DNA of 64,000 bases from Lysobacter alkalisoli (GCF_006547045.1 NZ_CP041242.1:1250001-1314000); one strand, 5' to 3'. Counted from the stretch's first letter, positions 36,403 to 44,983 are shown. A program made the numbers and translations. Notes: generated from the letters alone by a model not told the origin.

Positions 36403-36624
36403 ATGGCAGCGAAGAGGCCTTCCACGTCCACCGCCAAAGAACATCGCGGCGGTCAGCCGATGGACAAGTCTGGGCATTCCCGGCGCGAGTATCCGCACAG
36501 CTCAGGCGATCGCAATTCCCGCTCCGATGAGGATGACTGGCCGGACTGTCGTGGTGGTGTCCAACGGGAGGCTGACCCGGACGGGACGAGGGACGACACC
36601 AAGCCGAAGGGAGGGCGACGCTGA
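36403..36624 (+). CDS. Small hydrophilic, probably disordered protein
   Basis: A 73-residue protein with no hydrophobic core: MAAKRPSTSTAKEHRGGQPM then many Arg, Ser, Asp and Gly residues, ending TKPKGGRR. No family recognised; the composition resembles small stress-induced proteins found beside KGG/ChaB-type genes. The ATG follows GAGGAG. Its stop overlaps the start of the next gene (TGATG), supporting both as real, coupled genes. Confidence 0.6.
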   Translation: MAAKRPSTSTAKEHRGGQPMDKSGHSRREYPHSSGDRNSRSDEDDWPDCRGGVQREADPDGTRDDTKPKGGRR

Positions 36625-36884
36625 TGGACCTGCCTCCGGTGGCCGCGGACTTCAAGGGCCTCGTCGAGCGCTGCGATGCGGTGGAGGCTCATCTGCCCCA
36701 GTTGCACGTCGAGTTTGCCGAGCCACGAAGGTTCGAAGCGGCGTTCGCGGCGATCGCTTCAGCGTTGCTAGCCAATGCGGCACGCATCGACGATACGCCC
36801 GAGGATGCCGTCGCCTACGTGCGCGGGCGGCTGGCCGCGATGCAAGCGAAGCCGGGAGGGCTCCCTGGCGCGACCTCGCCATGA
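36624..36884 (+). CDS. Small protein of unknown function, coupled to the preceding gene
   Basis: An 86-residue protein with predicted helices (FKGLVERCDAVEAHLPQLHV, AAFAAIASALLANAARID, EDAVAYVRGRLAAMQAK). I do not recognise a family. It has a good ribosome site (GGGAGG) inside the preceding gene and overlaps that gene's stop by one base. Its own stop overlaps an ATG at 36881, which opens a five-codon mini-ORF just before the PLD gene. Confidence 0.6.
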   Translation: MDLPPVAADFKGLVERCDAVEAHLPQLHVEFAEPRRFEAAFAAIASALLANAARIDDTPEDAVAYVRGRLAAMQAKPGGLPGATSP

Positions 36885-36920
36885 TCCTATCGTCTTGATC
36901 CTATCGCCATGATCCTCTCG
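36881..36920 (+). repeat. Triple GATCCTATCG-type repeat duplicating a start codon region
   Basis: ATGATCCTATCG (36881), TGATCCTATCG (36896) and ATGATCCTCTCG (36909) are near-identical. The first ATG overlaps the upstream gene's stop and would read M-I-L-S-S-stop; the third is the start of the PLD gene (M-I-L-S-K). This looks like slippage duplication of the start region. Confidence 0.7.
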
Positions 36921-38195
36921 AAGAAGAGACTGACCTGGACCGTGGTGCTCACCGCGGTGTTGACCGTGGCCGCTGTCGTCGTCTGGATGAACTTCGCCAC
37001 GCCGGAGAAGGCGCTCGAACGCAAGATCGCCCACCACTACACGGTCTCGGATACGCAGTTCGCGAGGGAGATGTCGGTGCTGCTCGGACCGTCGATCCTG
37101 CCCGGCAACCACGTGGAGGCATTGAACAACGGAGTGGAGATCTTCCCGGCGATGCTCGAGGCGATCGCCTCGGCGAAGGAAACCATCACCTTCGAAACCT
37201 ACGTCTACTGGTCGGGCGATGTCGGGACACATTTCGCCGATGCGTTGGCGGAGCGGGCCAAGGCCGGGGTCGAGGTACGGGTGATGATCGACTGGGTCGG
37301 CAGTGCCAGGATGGACGCCACCCTGCTCGAGCAGATGGAAACCGCAGGCGTGTGGATCGTGCGGTACCGTCCGCTGCGCTGGTACAACCTGGGCCGGCTC
37401 AACAACCGCACGCACCGCAAGCTGCTGGTGATCGACGGCCGGGTCGGCTTCACCGGGGGCGTGGGCATCGCCGATCCGTGGCAGGGCAATGCCGAAAGCG
37501 ACGAGCACTGGCGGGATATGCATTTCCGGATTGAAGGGCCGGCGGTGGCGCAGATGCAGGCCGCGTTCAACGATAACTGGATCAAGACCACCGGCCTGGT
37601 CCTCAACGGCGAGGGCTACTTCCCGCCGCTTTCACCCGTGGGCAACATGTCGGCGCATGTGTTCATCGCATCGCCTGCCGGCGGCAGCGAGAGCATGCAC
37701 CTCATGTACCTGATGTCGATTGCCGCCGCCGAGCACAGCATCGATCTGGCAGCCGCCTACTTCGTGCCCGACGAACTGGCCATCCAGGCGCTGCTGGCCG
37801 CCTGCGCGCGCGGCGTGAAGATCCGCCTGATCGTGCCCGGCAAACACGTCGACTCGGAAGTCGTGCGTGTCGCCTCCAGGGCGCACTGGGGAGAGCTGCT
37901 CATCGCGGGCGCGGAGGTTCATGAGTACCAGCCCGCCATGTTCCACATCAAGATGCTGATCGTGGACGGTGAAATGGTGTCGATCGGGTCGACCAATTTC
38001 GACCTGCGCTCGTTCCGGCTGAACGACGAGGCCAGTCTCAACGTCTACGATGCCGAGTTCGCCAGACGCATGACGCGGATCTTCGAAGCCGATCTGCGCG
38101 AATCCACGCCCTACACCTTCGAGGACTGGGCCAACCGGCCGTGGCGACAGAAGGCGATGGAAACGGTGGTGTTGCCACTGAGGTCGCAGCTCTAG
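36909..38195 (+). CDS. Phospholipase D-family protein (cardiolipin synthase-like)
   Basis: A 428-residue protein with an N-terminal membrane helix (LTWTVVLTAVLTVAAVVVWM) and two PLD domains. The HKD motifs are THRKLLVIDGRVGFTGG (about residue 167) and FHIKMLIVDGEMVSIGSTN (about residue 346), both complete with the downstream Gly-Gly or Ser residues. This arrangement matches cardiolipin synthase/phosphatidyl transferases; the family also includes other phosphodiesterases, so the substrate is not certain. It lacks a Shine-Dalgarno sequence and probably depends on coupling to the upstream small genes. Confidence 0.88.
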   Translation: MILSKKRLTWTVVLTAVLTVAAVVVWMNFATPEKALERKIAHHYTVSDTQFAREMSVLLGPSILPGNHVEALNNGVEIFPAMLEAIASAKETITFETYVYWSGDVGTHFADALAERAKAGVEVRVMIDWVGSARMDATLLEQMETAGVWIVRYRPLRWYNLGRLNNRTHRKLLVIDGRVGFTGGVGIADPWQGNAESDEHWRDMHFRIEGPAVAQMQAAFNDNWIKTTGLVLNGEGYFPPLSPVGNMSAHVFIASPAGGSESMHLMYLMSIAAAEHSIDLAAAYFVPDELAIQALLAACARGVKIRLIVPGKHVDSEVVRVASRAHWGELLIAGAEVHEYQPAMFHIKMLIVDGEMVSIGSTNFDLRSFRLNDEASLNVYDAEFARRMTRIFEADLRESTPYTFEDWANRPWRQKAMETVVLPLRSQL

Positions 38196-38480
38196 GGCCG
38201 GCGGCGGCTTCGGCAATGCTATGGGTGTCCACCTTTGCTGCCATGGTCATCGTGATGCGGCAACTCCCAGCCGAAGGCATCCATCGACAGGGAGCCATGG
38301 GACACGAACAGGGCAGGGGCGCGGGACATGGCAGGCCTGGGCGCGGGAGGTCAGTCTGCCAGCAGGATGATGGCGAGCACGTGCAGGACAGCCCTTGTGG
38401 GTGCAACGCTGCGCCCAGCGGCGCCGGGGCCAGGTCTTCGCCTCCGGCGTGCCGACCAGGACCAGACAAGCCCGCTCCGC
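38196..38480. other. Intergenic stretch upstream of hemN; no supported gene
   Basis: About 285 bases before the FNR-type box. The reverse strand from 38329 reads MSRAPALFVSHGSLSMDAFG before a stop about 37 codons in. The first half resembles the start of DODA-type extradiol dioxygenases, so it may be a remnant. That is a short similarity and could be chance. Nothing else stands out. Confidence 0.4.
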
Positions 38481-38494
38481 TTGACCGAAATCAA
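38481..38494 (+). promoter_or_regulatory. FNR/DNR-type box of hemN
   Basis: TTGAC-CGAA-ATCAA fits the FNR/Anr/DNR dyad with one substitution in the left half. Its centre (38487.5) lies exactly 41.5 bases before the A of the hemN ATG at 38529. A class II promoter would therefore start transcription at the start codon; TACCCT at 38517-38522 is in the expected -10 position. Confidence 0.75.
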
Positions 38495-38528
38495 GGTGGC
38501 CGGGCGATCGAATCACTACCCTGCGTCC

Positions 38529-39929
38529 ATGGTTACGTCGTCTGTCCTTTTCGATCCGGAGCTCCTGCGCCGCTACGACCGGCCGGGGCCGCGCTACACG
38601 TCCTATCCCACGGCGCCGCAGTTCCGGCCGGACTTCGGCGAGGCGCAGCTGCGCGAGGTGGCGGCCCTCACCAACGGCGATCCGATCCCGCGGCCGCTGT
38701 CGATCTACGCTCACATCCCCTTCTGCGCCAGTCCATGCTTCTACTGCGGCTGCAACCGGGTCATCACCCGCGACAAGGCACGCGGCGAGGCCTACCTAAT
38801 CCGCCTGTACCGCGAGATCGGGATGATGTCGAAGCTGTTCGACCGCGACCGTGACGTCGTCCAATTGCACTTCGGCGGTGGCACGCCCAATTTCCTGAGT
38901 GCCGGGCAGATCGCCGAAGTGGTGGATGTCGTCCGCCGCCACTTCTCGTTTGCGCCGGAGCACAAGCGTGAATGCTCGATCGAGCTGGATCCCCGTTTCG
39001 TCGAACCCGATGACATCCGCGTGCTGGCAGAGGCCGGGTTCAACCGTGCCAGCCTGGGCGTGCAGGACTTCGATCCGCTGGTGCAGGAGGCGGTGAACCG
39101 CGTCCAGGGCGTGGAGCAGACGCTGGCGATCATCGATGCCTGCCGCGAGCATGGCCTGCGCTCGGTCAATGTCGACCTGATCTACGGCCTGCCGCGGCAG
39201 ACGCTGGATGGCTTCGACCGGACCCTGGACATCACGCTGAAGGCGCGCCCCGATCGATTGGCGATCTACAGTTACGCGCATCTGCCGCAGCTGTTCAGGC
39301 CGCAGCAGCGGATCCGCGCCGAGGACCTGCCATCGCCGCAGGCCAAGCTGGCGTTGTTGCAGCGGGCGATCGAGCGTCTGGGTGAAGCCGGTTACGTGTA
39401 CATCGGCATGGACCACTTCGCACTGCCCGGAGACGACCTCGCGCGGGCCCAGGCAAGCGGAGACCTGCATCGCAACTTCATGGGCTATACGACCTGCGCC
39501 GACAGCGACCTGATCGGCCTGGGAGTGAGCGCAATCAGCCACATCGGCGCCAGCTTCAGCCAGAATCCGCGCGACCTGCCCGGTTGGGAACGTGCCATCG
39601 ACGAGGGCCGGCTCCCGGTCTGGCGTGGCATGCACCTGGACACCGACGACCTGGTCCGTGCCGATGTGATCCAGGAGCTCATGTGCCATGGCGAAATCGA
39701 CATTCCAAGGCTGGAACGGCGGCATGTCGTGAATTTCCGCGAGTATTTCGCCGCTGCGCTGGAGCAACTGCGGCCTTTGCAGCAGGATGGGCTGGTGGAA
39801 CTGTCCGAAAGCACCATCCGGGCCACCACGCGCGGCCGGCTCCTGCTGCGGGTGCTGGCGGCGTGCTTCGATCGATATCTCTCCCCACAGGCCGACGCGG
39901 TCCCGGTACAGTTCTCGCGAACCGTGTGA
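38529..39929 (+). CDS. hemN: Oxygen-independent coproporphyrinogen III oxidase
   Basis: Radical-SAM enzyme that decarboxylates coproporphyrinogen III without oxygen, supplying haem under anoxia. The 466-residue product has the HemN N-terminal GPRYTSYPTAPQF, the 4Fe-4S motif with CxxxCxxC in IPFCASPCFYCGCN, LHFGGGTPNFLS, IELDPRFVEPD, NRASLGVQDF and NVDLIYGLPRQT. The C-terminal HemN domain has IGMDHFALPGDDLARAQ, which marks it as true HemN rather than HemW. No ribosome site precedes the ATG, consistent with a leaderless transcript. The fnr gene follows after 18 bases. Confidence 0.96.
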   Translation: MVTSSVLFDPELLRRYDRPGPRYTSYPTAPQFRPDFGEAQLREVAALTNGDPIPRPLSIYAHIPFCASPCFYCGCNRVITRDKARGEAYLIRLYREIGMMSKLFDRDRDVVQLHFGGGTPNFLSAGQIAEVVDVVRRHFSFAPEHKRECSIELDPRFVEPDDIRVLAEAGFNRASLGVQDFDPLVQEAVNRVQGVEQTLAIIDACREHGLRSVNVDLIYGLPRQTLDGFDRTLDITLKARPDRLAIYSYAHLPQLFRPQQRIRAEDLPSPQAKLALLQRAIERLGEAGYVYIGMDHFALPGDDLARAQASGDLHRNFMGYTTCADSDLIGLGVSAISHIGASFSQNPRDLPGWERAIDEGRLPVWRGMHLDTDDLVRADVIQELMCHGEIDIPRLERRHVVNFREYFAAALEQLRPLQQDGLVELSESTIRATTRGRLLLRVLAACFDRYLSPQADAVPVQFSRTV

Positions 39930-39947
39930 ACCAGACCTGGTCCCCGC

Positions 39948-40703
39948 ATGAATTCAGGTGTCGTTTTTCCCCGCCCCAATCCCAAGGTCCTCGCGGACGA
40001 TGGCGATGAACTGAGGTTCTGCTCGACCTGCGCCTTCTCGCAGGCCTGCCTTGCCGAGGGCATGGACAAGAGCGCGTTGATGGACCTGCACGTGCTGGTC
40101 GAGCACGTCGGACCGCTGCATGCCGGCGACCACGTGTTCCGCGAAGGGGATCCGTTCGAGGCCATCGCCGCGGTGCGCGCGGGCACGGTCAAGACCTGTA
40201 CGGTGGATCCGGAAGGGCGTGAACAGGTCCTGGGCTTCCACCTGCCGGGCGAGGTGATCGGCCTCAATGCGATCCACGGCGACCGCTATCCCTGCAATGC
40301 GGTGGCGCTGGACACCGTGATGCTGTGCCGTTTCTCGTTCCCGCGCATCGCGATGCTCGCCACCCGGTTGCCCAACCTGCAGCAGCAACTGTTCCGACTG
40401 ATGAGCCGGGACATCGGCGTGGCGTCGTTGTTCGCCGGCAACCACTCCGCGGACGAACGCATGGCCGCGTTCCTGGTCAGCTTCTCCCGGCGCCTGGCGG
40501 AGCGCGGATTCTCGCCACGGCGGTTCCAGCTCACCATGTCGCGTACCGACATCGCCAACTACCTGCGCCAGGCGCCGGAGACCGTCAGCCGCGTGCTGCG
40601 CCGTTTCGAGCAGAGCAAGCTGGTCTCGATCAAGCAGCGTGACGTCGAGATCCTCGACATGCCGCGCCTGGAAGCGATGGCCCTGGCTGTGCTGCGGCAC
40701 TGA
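39948..40703 (+). CDS. fnr: FNR-family anaerobic transcription regulator with Fe-S cysteines
   Basis: A 251-residue Crp/Fnr regulator. The N-terminal Cys cluster is C25, C28 and C34 (RFCSTCAFSQACLAEGM), and the central fourth cysteine is C116 in GDRYPCNAVAL; together these would bind an O2-labile 4Fe-4S cluster. A cyclic-nucleotide-type beta barrel spans about 50-130. The C-terminal HTH has SRTDIANYLRQAPETVSRVL; the ExxSR residues are those that read TTGAT half-sites. The matching boxes before globin, hemN, norB, nnrS and nirK make it their likely activator. An NO-sensing DNR lacks the cysteines, so this is the O2-sensing type. Cotranscribed with hemN. Confidence 0.93.
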   Translation: MNSGVVFPRPNPKVLADDGDELRFCSTCAFSQACLAEGMDKSALMDLHVLVEHVGPLHAGDHVFREGDPFEAIAAVRAGTVKTCTVDPEGREQVLGFHLPGEVIGLNAIHGDRYPCNAVALDTVMLCRFSFPRIAMLATRLPNLQQQLFRLMSRDIGVASLFAGNHSADERMAAFLVSFSRRLAERGFSPRRFQLTMSRTDIANYLRQAPETVSRVLRRFEQSKLVSIKQRDVEILDMPRLEAMALAVLRH

Positions 40704-40725
40704 TCGCCGGATACATGTTCTCCGC

Positions 40726-40739
40726 TTGACCTGTGTCAT
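40726..40739 (+). promoter_or_regulatory. FNR/DNR-type box of norB
   Basis: TTGAC-CTGT-GTCAT resembles the FNR/DNR dyad with three substitutions in the half-sites. Class II spacing would place the transcript start near 40774, 25 bases before the norB ATG. Confidence 0.55.
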
Positions 40740-40798
40740 GGAGGCATTGGCGCGACGCCAACAAGATGCGGCCGTTCCCCTCAGGAGTGAGCCGCACC

Positions 40799-43072
40799 AT
40801 GAATTCCACCCGCAAGCTATGGGCAGGCCTGGCGATCCTGCTCATCGCCTCGTTCGCCGTCCTGCTCTGGGTCGGCAGCGAAATCCATCGCCAGGCACCA
40901 CCGTTGCCGGAGCAGGTGGTCACCACTGACGGCACCGTGGTCTACACCCGCCAGGACATCGAGACCGGGCGCCAGGTCTGGCAGTCCATCGGCGGCCAGC
41001 AGCTGGGCTCGATCTGGGGCCACGGCGGCTACGTCGCCCCGGACTGGGGCGCGGACTGGCTGCACCGCGAGGCCGAGGCGATCCTCGACCTGTGGGCACA
41101 ACGCGAGCATGGTGTCGACAGCTACAAGAAACTCGATGCCGCTACCCGGGCCGCCTACAGCCAACGCGTGCAGGACGTTCTGCGCCCGAACACGCACGAC
41201 GCGGCCACCGGCACGATCCTTATCGACGCCGACCGCGCGGCGGCAATCCAGGCGGTTGCGGCGCACTACCAGAGCGTGTTCAGCGATGATCCGGCCACGG
41301 CCGACCTGCGCGAGGCCTATGCCATGCGCAACGACACCGTGCCCGATGCCGAGCATCGCCGGCAGATGACCGCCTTCTACTGGTGGGCGGCATGGTCTTC
41401 GGTGACCCAGCGTCCGGACAGCGACATCACCTACACCGCCAACTGGCCGCATGACGAACTGGTTGGCAACACCCCACCATCGAATCTGTTCATGTGGACA
41501 GTGTTCAGCGTGCTGTTCCTGCTTGCCGGCATCGGTCTGCTTGGCTGGCACTATGCGGCCAGCCACGGCGAGGAGATGGTGCCGTCGCTGCCCAGGTCCG
41601 ACCCGCTTGCCGCGATCAAGGTCACCCCGTCGATGCGCGCCACCGCCAAGTACTTCTGGGTGGTGATCGCGCTGTTCCTGGTACAGATCCTGCTCGGCGC
41701 GATCACCGCGCACTATCAGGTGGAAGGTCAGGAAGCCTACGGCTTCGCCCTGGCCGACGTGCTGCCGTATGCGCTCACACGCACCTGGCACACGCAGCTT
41801 GCAGTGCTGTGGATCGCCACCGCCTGGCTGGGCATGGGCCTGTACATCGCCCCGGCGATCTCTGGGCACGAGCCAAAGTTCCAGCGCTTGGGGGTCAACT
41901 TCCTGTTGGCCTGCCTGGTGATCATCGTGGTCGGGTCGTTCACCGGGCAGTGGTTCGCGGTGATGCAGAAGCTTGGCCTGGTCAACAACTTCTGGTTCGG
42001 CCACCAGGGTTGGGAATACGTTGATCTGGGCCGCTTCTGGCAGTGGTTCCTGTTCATCGGCCTGTTGCTGTGGCTGACCCTGGTCGGCCGCGCGTTGTGG
42101 CCGGCGATCCGCCACGGTGGCGAGTCGCGCTCCATCGTCAGCCTGCTTTTCCTGTCGGTGGTTGCCATCGGGCTGTTCTATGCCGCCGGCCTGATGTGGG
42201 GCGAGCACACCCACCTGTCGATGGTCGAGTACTGGCGCTGGTGGGTGGTGCACCTGTGGGTGGAAGGCTTCTTCGAGGTGTTCGCCGTGGCGGTGATCGC
42301 CTTCCTGTTCACCCGCCTGGGCCTGTTGCAGACCCGCAGCGCGACCATCGCCGTGCTGTTCGCGACGATCGTGTTCATGGCCGGTGGTGTGCTCGGCACG
42401 CTGCACCACCTGTACTTCACCGGCACGCCGACGGCGGTGATCGCCCTGGGCGCGAGCTTCTCGGCGCTGGAAGTGGTGCCATTGGCCTACGTCGGTTTCG
42501 AGGCCTTCCACAACTACAAGCTGGGCAAGGCCACGCCGTGGATGGCCAGGTACAAGTGGCCGATCATGTTCTTCCTGGCGGTCTCGTTCTGGAACCTGGT
42601 GGGCGCGGGTCTGTTCGGCTTCCTGATCAACCCGCCGCTGGCGCTGTACTACATGCAGGGCCTGAACCTCACGGCCAACCACGGCCATACCGCGCTGTTC
42701 GGTGTGTACGGCATGCTCGGCATCGGCCTGATGCTGTTCTGCCTGCGTGGCCTCAAGCCGGACCTGAAGTGGAGCGACAAGTTGCTGGGCACCGCATTCT
42801 GGTCGCTCAACATCGGCCTGGCCGGCATGTCCGCCTTCACCCTGCTGCCGCTGGGCATCCTCCAGCTCAACGCCGCGGTCAACCATGGCTACTGGTACGC
42901 CCGCTCGGCCGAGTTCATGCAGCAGCCGATCGTCGACCTGCTGGTGTGGATGCGAGTTCCGGCCGATACGTTGTTCAGCGTCGGTGCGGTGGCTCTGGCC
43001 TGGTTCGTGTTCCGGCTGTGGGTGGCGCCGCGCAAGGTGCCGGTGAGGCAGGCGCTTCCGGCCAGCAGCTGA
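40799..43072 (+). CDS. norB: Quinol-dependent nitric oxide reductase (qNor)
   Basis: Single-subunit inner-membrane enzyme reducing 2 NO to N2O with electrons from quinol. The 757-residue product has an N-terminal helix, a periplasmic cytochrome c-like domain lacking haem c (VVYTRQDIETGRQVWQSIGG, AHYQSVFSDDP), and a 12-helix haem-copper-oxidase-like core. Ligand-type histidines are in LTRTWHTQLAVLWIATAWLG, VVHLWVEGFFEVFAV (His plus the glutamates near FeB), LGTLHHLYFTGTP and NHGHTALFGVYGMLG. The fused N-terminal domain and length distinguish qNor from cNor, and no norC is nearby. The ATG at 40799 follows AGGAG. Confidence 0.96.
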   Translation: MNSTRKLWAGLAILLIASFAVLLWVGSEIHRQAPPLPEQVVTTDGTVVYTRQDIETGRQVWQSIGGQQLGSIWGHGGYVAPDWGADWLHREAEAILDLWAQREHGVDSYKKLDAATRAAYSQRVQDVLRPNTHDAATGTILIDADRAAAIQAVAAHYQSVFSDDPATADLREAYAMRNDTVPDAEHRRQMTAFYWWAAWSSVTQRPDSDITYTANWPHDELVGNTPPSNLFMWTVFSVLFLLAGIGLLGWHYAASHGEEMVPSLPRSDPLAAIKVTPSMRATAKYFWVVIALFLVQILLGAITAHYQVEGQEAYGFALADVLPYALTRTWHTQLAVLWIATAWLGMGLYIAPAISGHEPKFQRLGVNFLLACLVIIVVGSFTGQWFAVMQKLGLVNNFWFGHQGWEYVDLGRFWQWFLFIGLLLWLTLVGRALWPAIRHGGESRSIVSLLFLSVVAIGLFYAAGLMWGEHTHLSMVEYWRWWVVHLWVEGFFEVFAVAVIAFLFTRLGLLQTRSATIAVLFATIVFMAGGVLGTLHHLYFTGTPTAVIALGASFSALEVVPLAYVGFEAFHNYKLGKATPWMARYKWPIMFFLAVSFWNLVGAGLFGFLINPPLALYYMQGLNLTANHGHTALFGVYGMLGIGLMLFCLRGLKPDLKWSDKLLGTAFWSLNIGLAGMSAFTLLPLGILQLNAAVNHGYWYARSAEFMQQPIVDLLVWMRVPADTLFSVGAVALAWFVFRLWVAPRKVPVRQALPASS

Positions 43073-43161
43073 CCGCCACGTCAGTTTGGCCTCGGACCGC
43101 CCGGGAGAATTTCCCGGGCGGCTTCCCCGCGAACGATTCCGCAGCCGTTTTTGCCCCCAGC

Positions 43162-43175
43162 CTGACATGGATCAA
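43162..43175 (+). promoter_or_regulatory. FNR/DNR-type box of nnrS
   Basis: CTGAC-ATGG-ATCAA matches the dyad with a perfect right half-site and two substitutions in the left. Its centre (43168.5) is 41.5 bases before the A of the nnrS ATG at 43210, again predicting transcription from the start codon itself. Confidence 0.55.
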
Positions 43176-43209
43176 GGCGGAGGGGGCAGGGGGCGGCAAA
43201 ACTGGCGCC

Positions 43210-44439
43210 ATGCTTCAGGCCATTTCGACATCGCGGGTTTCCCCACGCCAGCTGGTGCAGGCGCCGCACCGGCTGATGTTCTTCATCGGCGCCGGCAACA
43301 TCCTGCTCGCGATGCTGTGGTGGGCGGCATGGCTGCTGGCAGCCCGCTGGCCCGATCTTTTCCCGATGCCGCAACCACCGGTGCCGGCGGGCTGGCTGCA
43401 TGCCTTCGTAATGCAGTACCTGGTGCTGCCGAGCTTCATCTTCGGCTTCCTGTTGACGGTGTTCCCGCGCTGGATGGGATTGCCGGCGCTCGAGCGCTGG
43501 CACTACGTTCCGGTGGGCGCGGGTTTGATGGGCGGGCAACTGGCGATACTTGCGGGAGCGAGCGGGTCCGAAGTCGCACTTCTCGTCGGCCTGTTGATGG
43601 CGGTGGCGGGCTGGACCACGGGATTGGCCATCCTTGGCCGCCTGCTGCTGCAGGAGACGGGGACGACCTGGCATGCGATCTCCTGTTTCGCCGCGCTGGT
43701 GCTGGGCTGGATCGGACTGCTGTCGTTCCTCGCGTACGTGCTCGGGGCGTCGCCGATGCTGGTGATGCTGAGCATCAAGCTGGGTACCGTCGGCCTGCTG
43801 CTTCCGGTCTACATGACCGTCGCGCACCGGATGTTCCCGTTCTTCGCCGGTAACGCCGTCCCCGGCTATCGGCCATGGCGACCGATGCCGTGGCTCGGGC
43901 TTGTCTGGGGATTGCTGTCCGTCCACCTGCTGCTCGAGTTGTCGCACGCATACGCGTGGCTGTGGCTGGCCGACGTGCCGCTGTTCATCGCTACCGCGTT
44001 CGCATTGTGGCGCTGGTGGCCGCGTGCGCGCATGCCAGGCCTGCTGGCGGTGCTGTTCATCGGCACCGCATGGCTGCCGGTCACATTCGCACTGTACTCG
44101 GCGCAGAGCCTCATCTATGCGTGGACCGGCGTGTTCGAACTCGGCCGCGCGCCCGCGCACGCACTGTTCATCGGCTTCTTCGGCAGCCTGCTGATCGCGA
44201 TGGTCACGCGGGTCACCCAGGGCCATTCCGGTCGGCCGCTGGTGATGCCCGGCGTGGCCTGGTTCGGCTTCATCGCCGTGCAGGTCGTCGCAGTCGCGCG
44301 CGTCGCGGCCGAGCTGGTTCCGGATGCGTACGCATGGCACGCGGCCGCCACGATCGGCTGGCTCGCCGCCTTCCTGCCCTGGGTAACACGGCTCGGGTGG
44401 ATCTATCTCTCGCCGCGCGCGGACGGCAAGCCCGGGTGA
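43210..44439 (+). CDS. nnrS: NnrS-family haem-copper membrane protein
   Basis: A 409-residue protein with about 12 membrane helices, of the NnrS family that eases nitrosative stress and binds haem and copper. Family signatures are PHRLMFFIGAGNILLAML, the GWLHAFVMQYLVLPSFIFGF helix, FPRWMGLPALE, AHRMFPFFAGNAVPGYR with its histidine, and APAHALFIGFFGSLLIAMVT. In denitrifiers nnrS is commonly NO-induced and near nor/nir genes, as here. The start ATG at 43210 gives the natural N-terminus MLQAISTSRVSPRQ; no well-spaced ribosome site is present. Confidence 0.93.
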   Translation: MLQAISTSRVSPRQLVQAPHRLMFFIGAGNILLAMLWWAAWLLAARWPDLFPMPQPPVPAGWLHAFVMQYLVLPSFIFGFLLTVFPRWMGLPALERWHYVPVGAGLMGGQLAILAGASGSEVALLVGLLMAVAGWTTGLAILGRLLLQETGTTWHAISCFAALVLGWIGLLSFLAYVLGASPMLVMLSIKLGTVGLLLPVYMTVAHRMFPFFAGNAVPGYRPWRPMPWLGLVWGLLSVHLLLELSHAYAWLWLADVPLFIATAFALWRWWPRARMPGLLAVLFIGTAWLPVTFALYSAQSLIYAWTGVFELGRAPAHALFIGFFGSLLIAMVTRVTQGHSGRPLVMPGVAWFGFIAVQVVAVARVAAELVPDAYAWHAAATIGWLAAFLPWVTRLGWIYLSPRADGKPG

Positions 44440-44474
44440 GGCCGGCAGGATGAAAGCGGACGGATGAAGTCGTC

Positions 44475-44873
44475 ATGATCGAGTTCTATCTCCAGATCAA
44501 GCTGGTGCACGTCGCGACAATCGTTCTCAGCGGCGCCATCTTCCTCGCGCGCGGATCGGCTTTGCTTGCCGGCATGCGCTGGCCGATGGCCGCGCCCGTT
44601 CGCTATCTCAGCTACGGCATCGACACGGTCCTGCTGACGGCCGCGATGATGCTGCTGACCATCCTGCCCGGGGCGCTGTTCGCCAATGGCTGGCTGCTGG
44701 TCAAGGTCGCGCTGGTCGTGGTCTACATCGTGCTGGGCGTGTTCGCGTTGCGCCGTGGACGCACGCGGGCGATGCGCGCCGCCGCGTTCGTGCTGGCACT
44801 GCTGGTGTACGCGCAGATTTACTTCATCGCGCGTGCGCACCATCCGCTGGGTGCGCTGTACCTGTGGTCGTGA
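44475..44873 (+). CDS. SirB2-family membrane protein
   Basis: A 132-residue protein with four hydrophobic helices, of the SirB2 family (uncharacterised; often near haem and NO-related genes). Helix 1 contains LVHVATIVLSGAIFLARGSA with a conserved histidine; then ISYGIDTVLLTAAMMLLTIL-like LSYGIDTVLLTAAMMLLTIL, LLVKVALVVVYIVLGVFALR and a final helix ending YIFIARAHH-like YFIARAHHPLG. The histidines may contact haem, by analogy only. It follows nnrS after 35 bases and is likely cotranscribed. Confidence 0.8.
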   Translation: MIEFYLQIKLVHVATIVLSGAIFLARGSALLAGMRWPMAAPVRYLSYGIDTVLLTAAMMLLTILPGALFANGWLLVKVALVVVYIVLGVFALRRGRTRAMRAAAFVLALLVYAQIYFIARAHHPLGALYLWS

Positions 44874-44901
44874 TGAGGGCCGTTCGGGTGTTCGACCCGG
44901 C

Positions 44902-44915
44902 TTGACCTGTATCAA
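44902..44915 (+). promoter_or_regulatory. FNR/DNR-type box of nirK
   Basis: TTGAC-CTGT-ATCAA fits the FNR/DNR dyad with one substitution. A class II transcript start would fall at 44950, with TAACGT at the -10 position (44938-44943) and the nirK ribosome site AAGG at 44970. Confidence 0.75.
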
Positions 44916-44983
44916 TGCGCAGTCGTGATGGCGGGCCTAACGTTCACCTAACGGCCAAAGGCCTTTCACAAGGTAAGCAGACC

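Noticed and set aside
38215-38329. Reverse-strand MSRAPALFVSHGS start, like DODA dioxygenases
   Set aside because: Similarity covers only about a dozen residues and the frame stops after 37 codons; may be a remnant or chance.
40817-43168. 783-codon reverse-strand frame opposite norB
   Set aside because: Shadow of the norB coding sequence, which has all qNor motifs on the forward strand.
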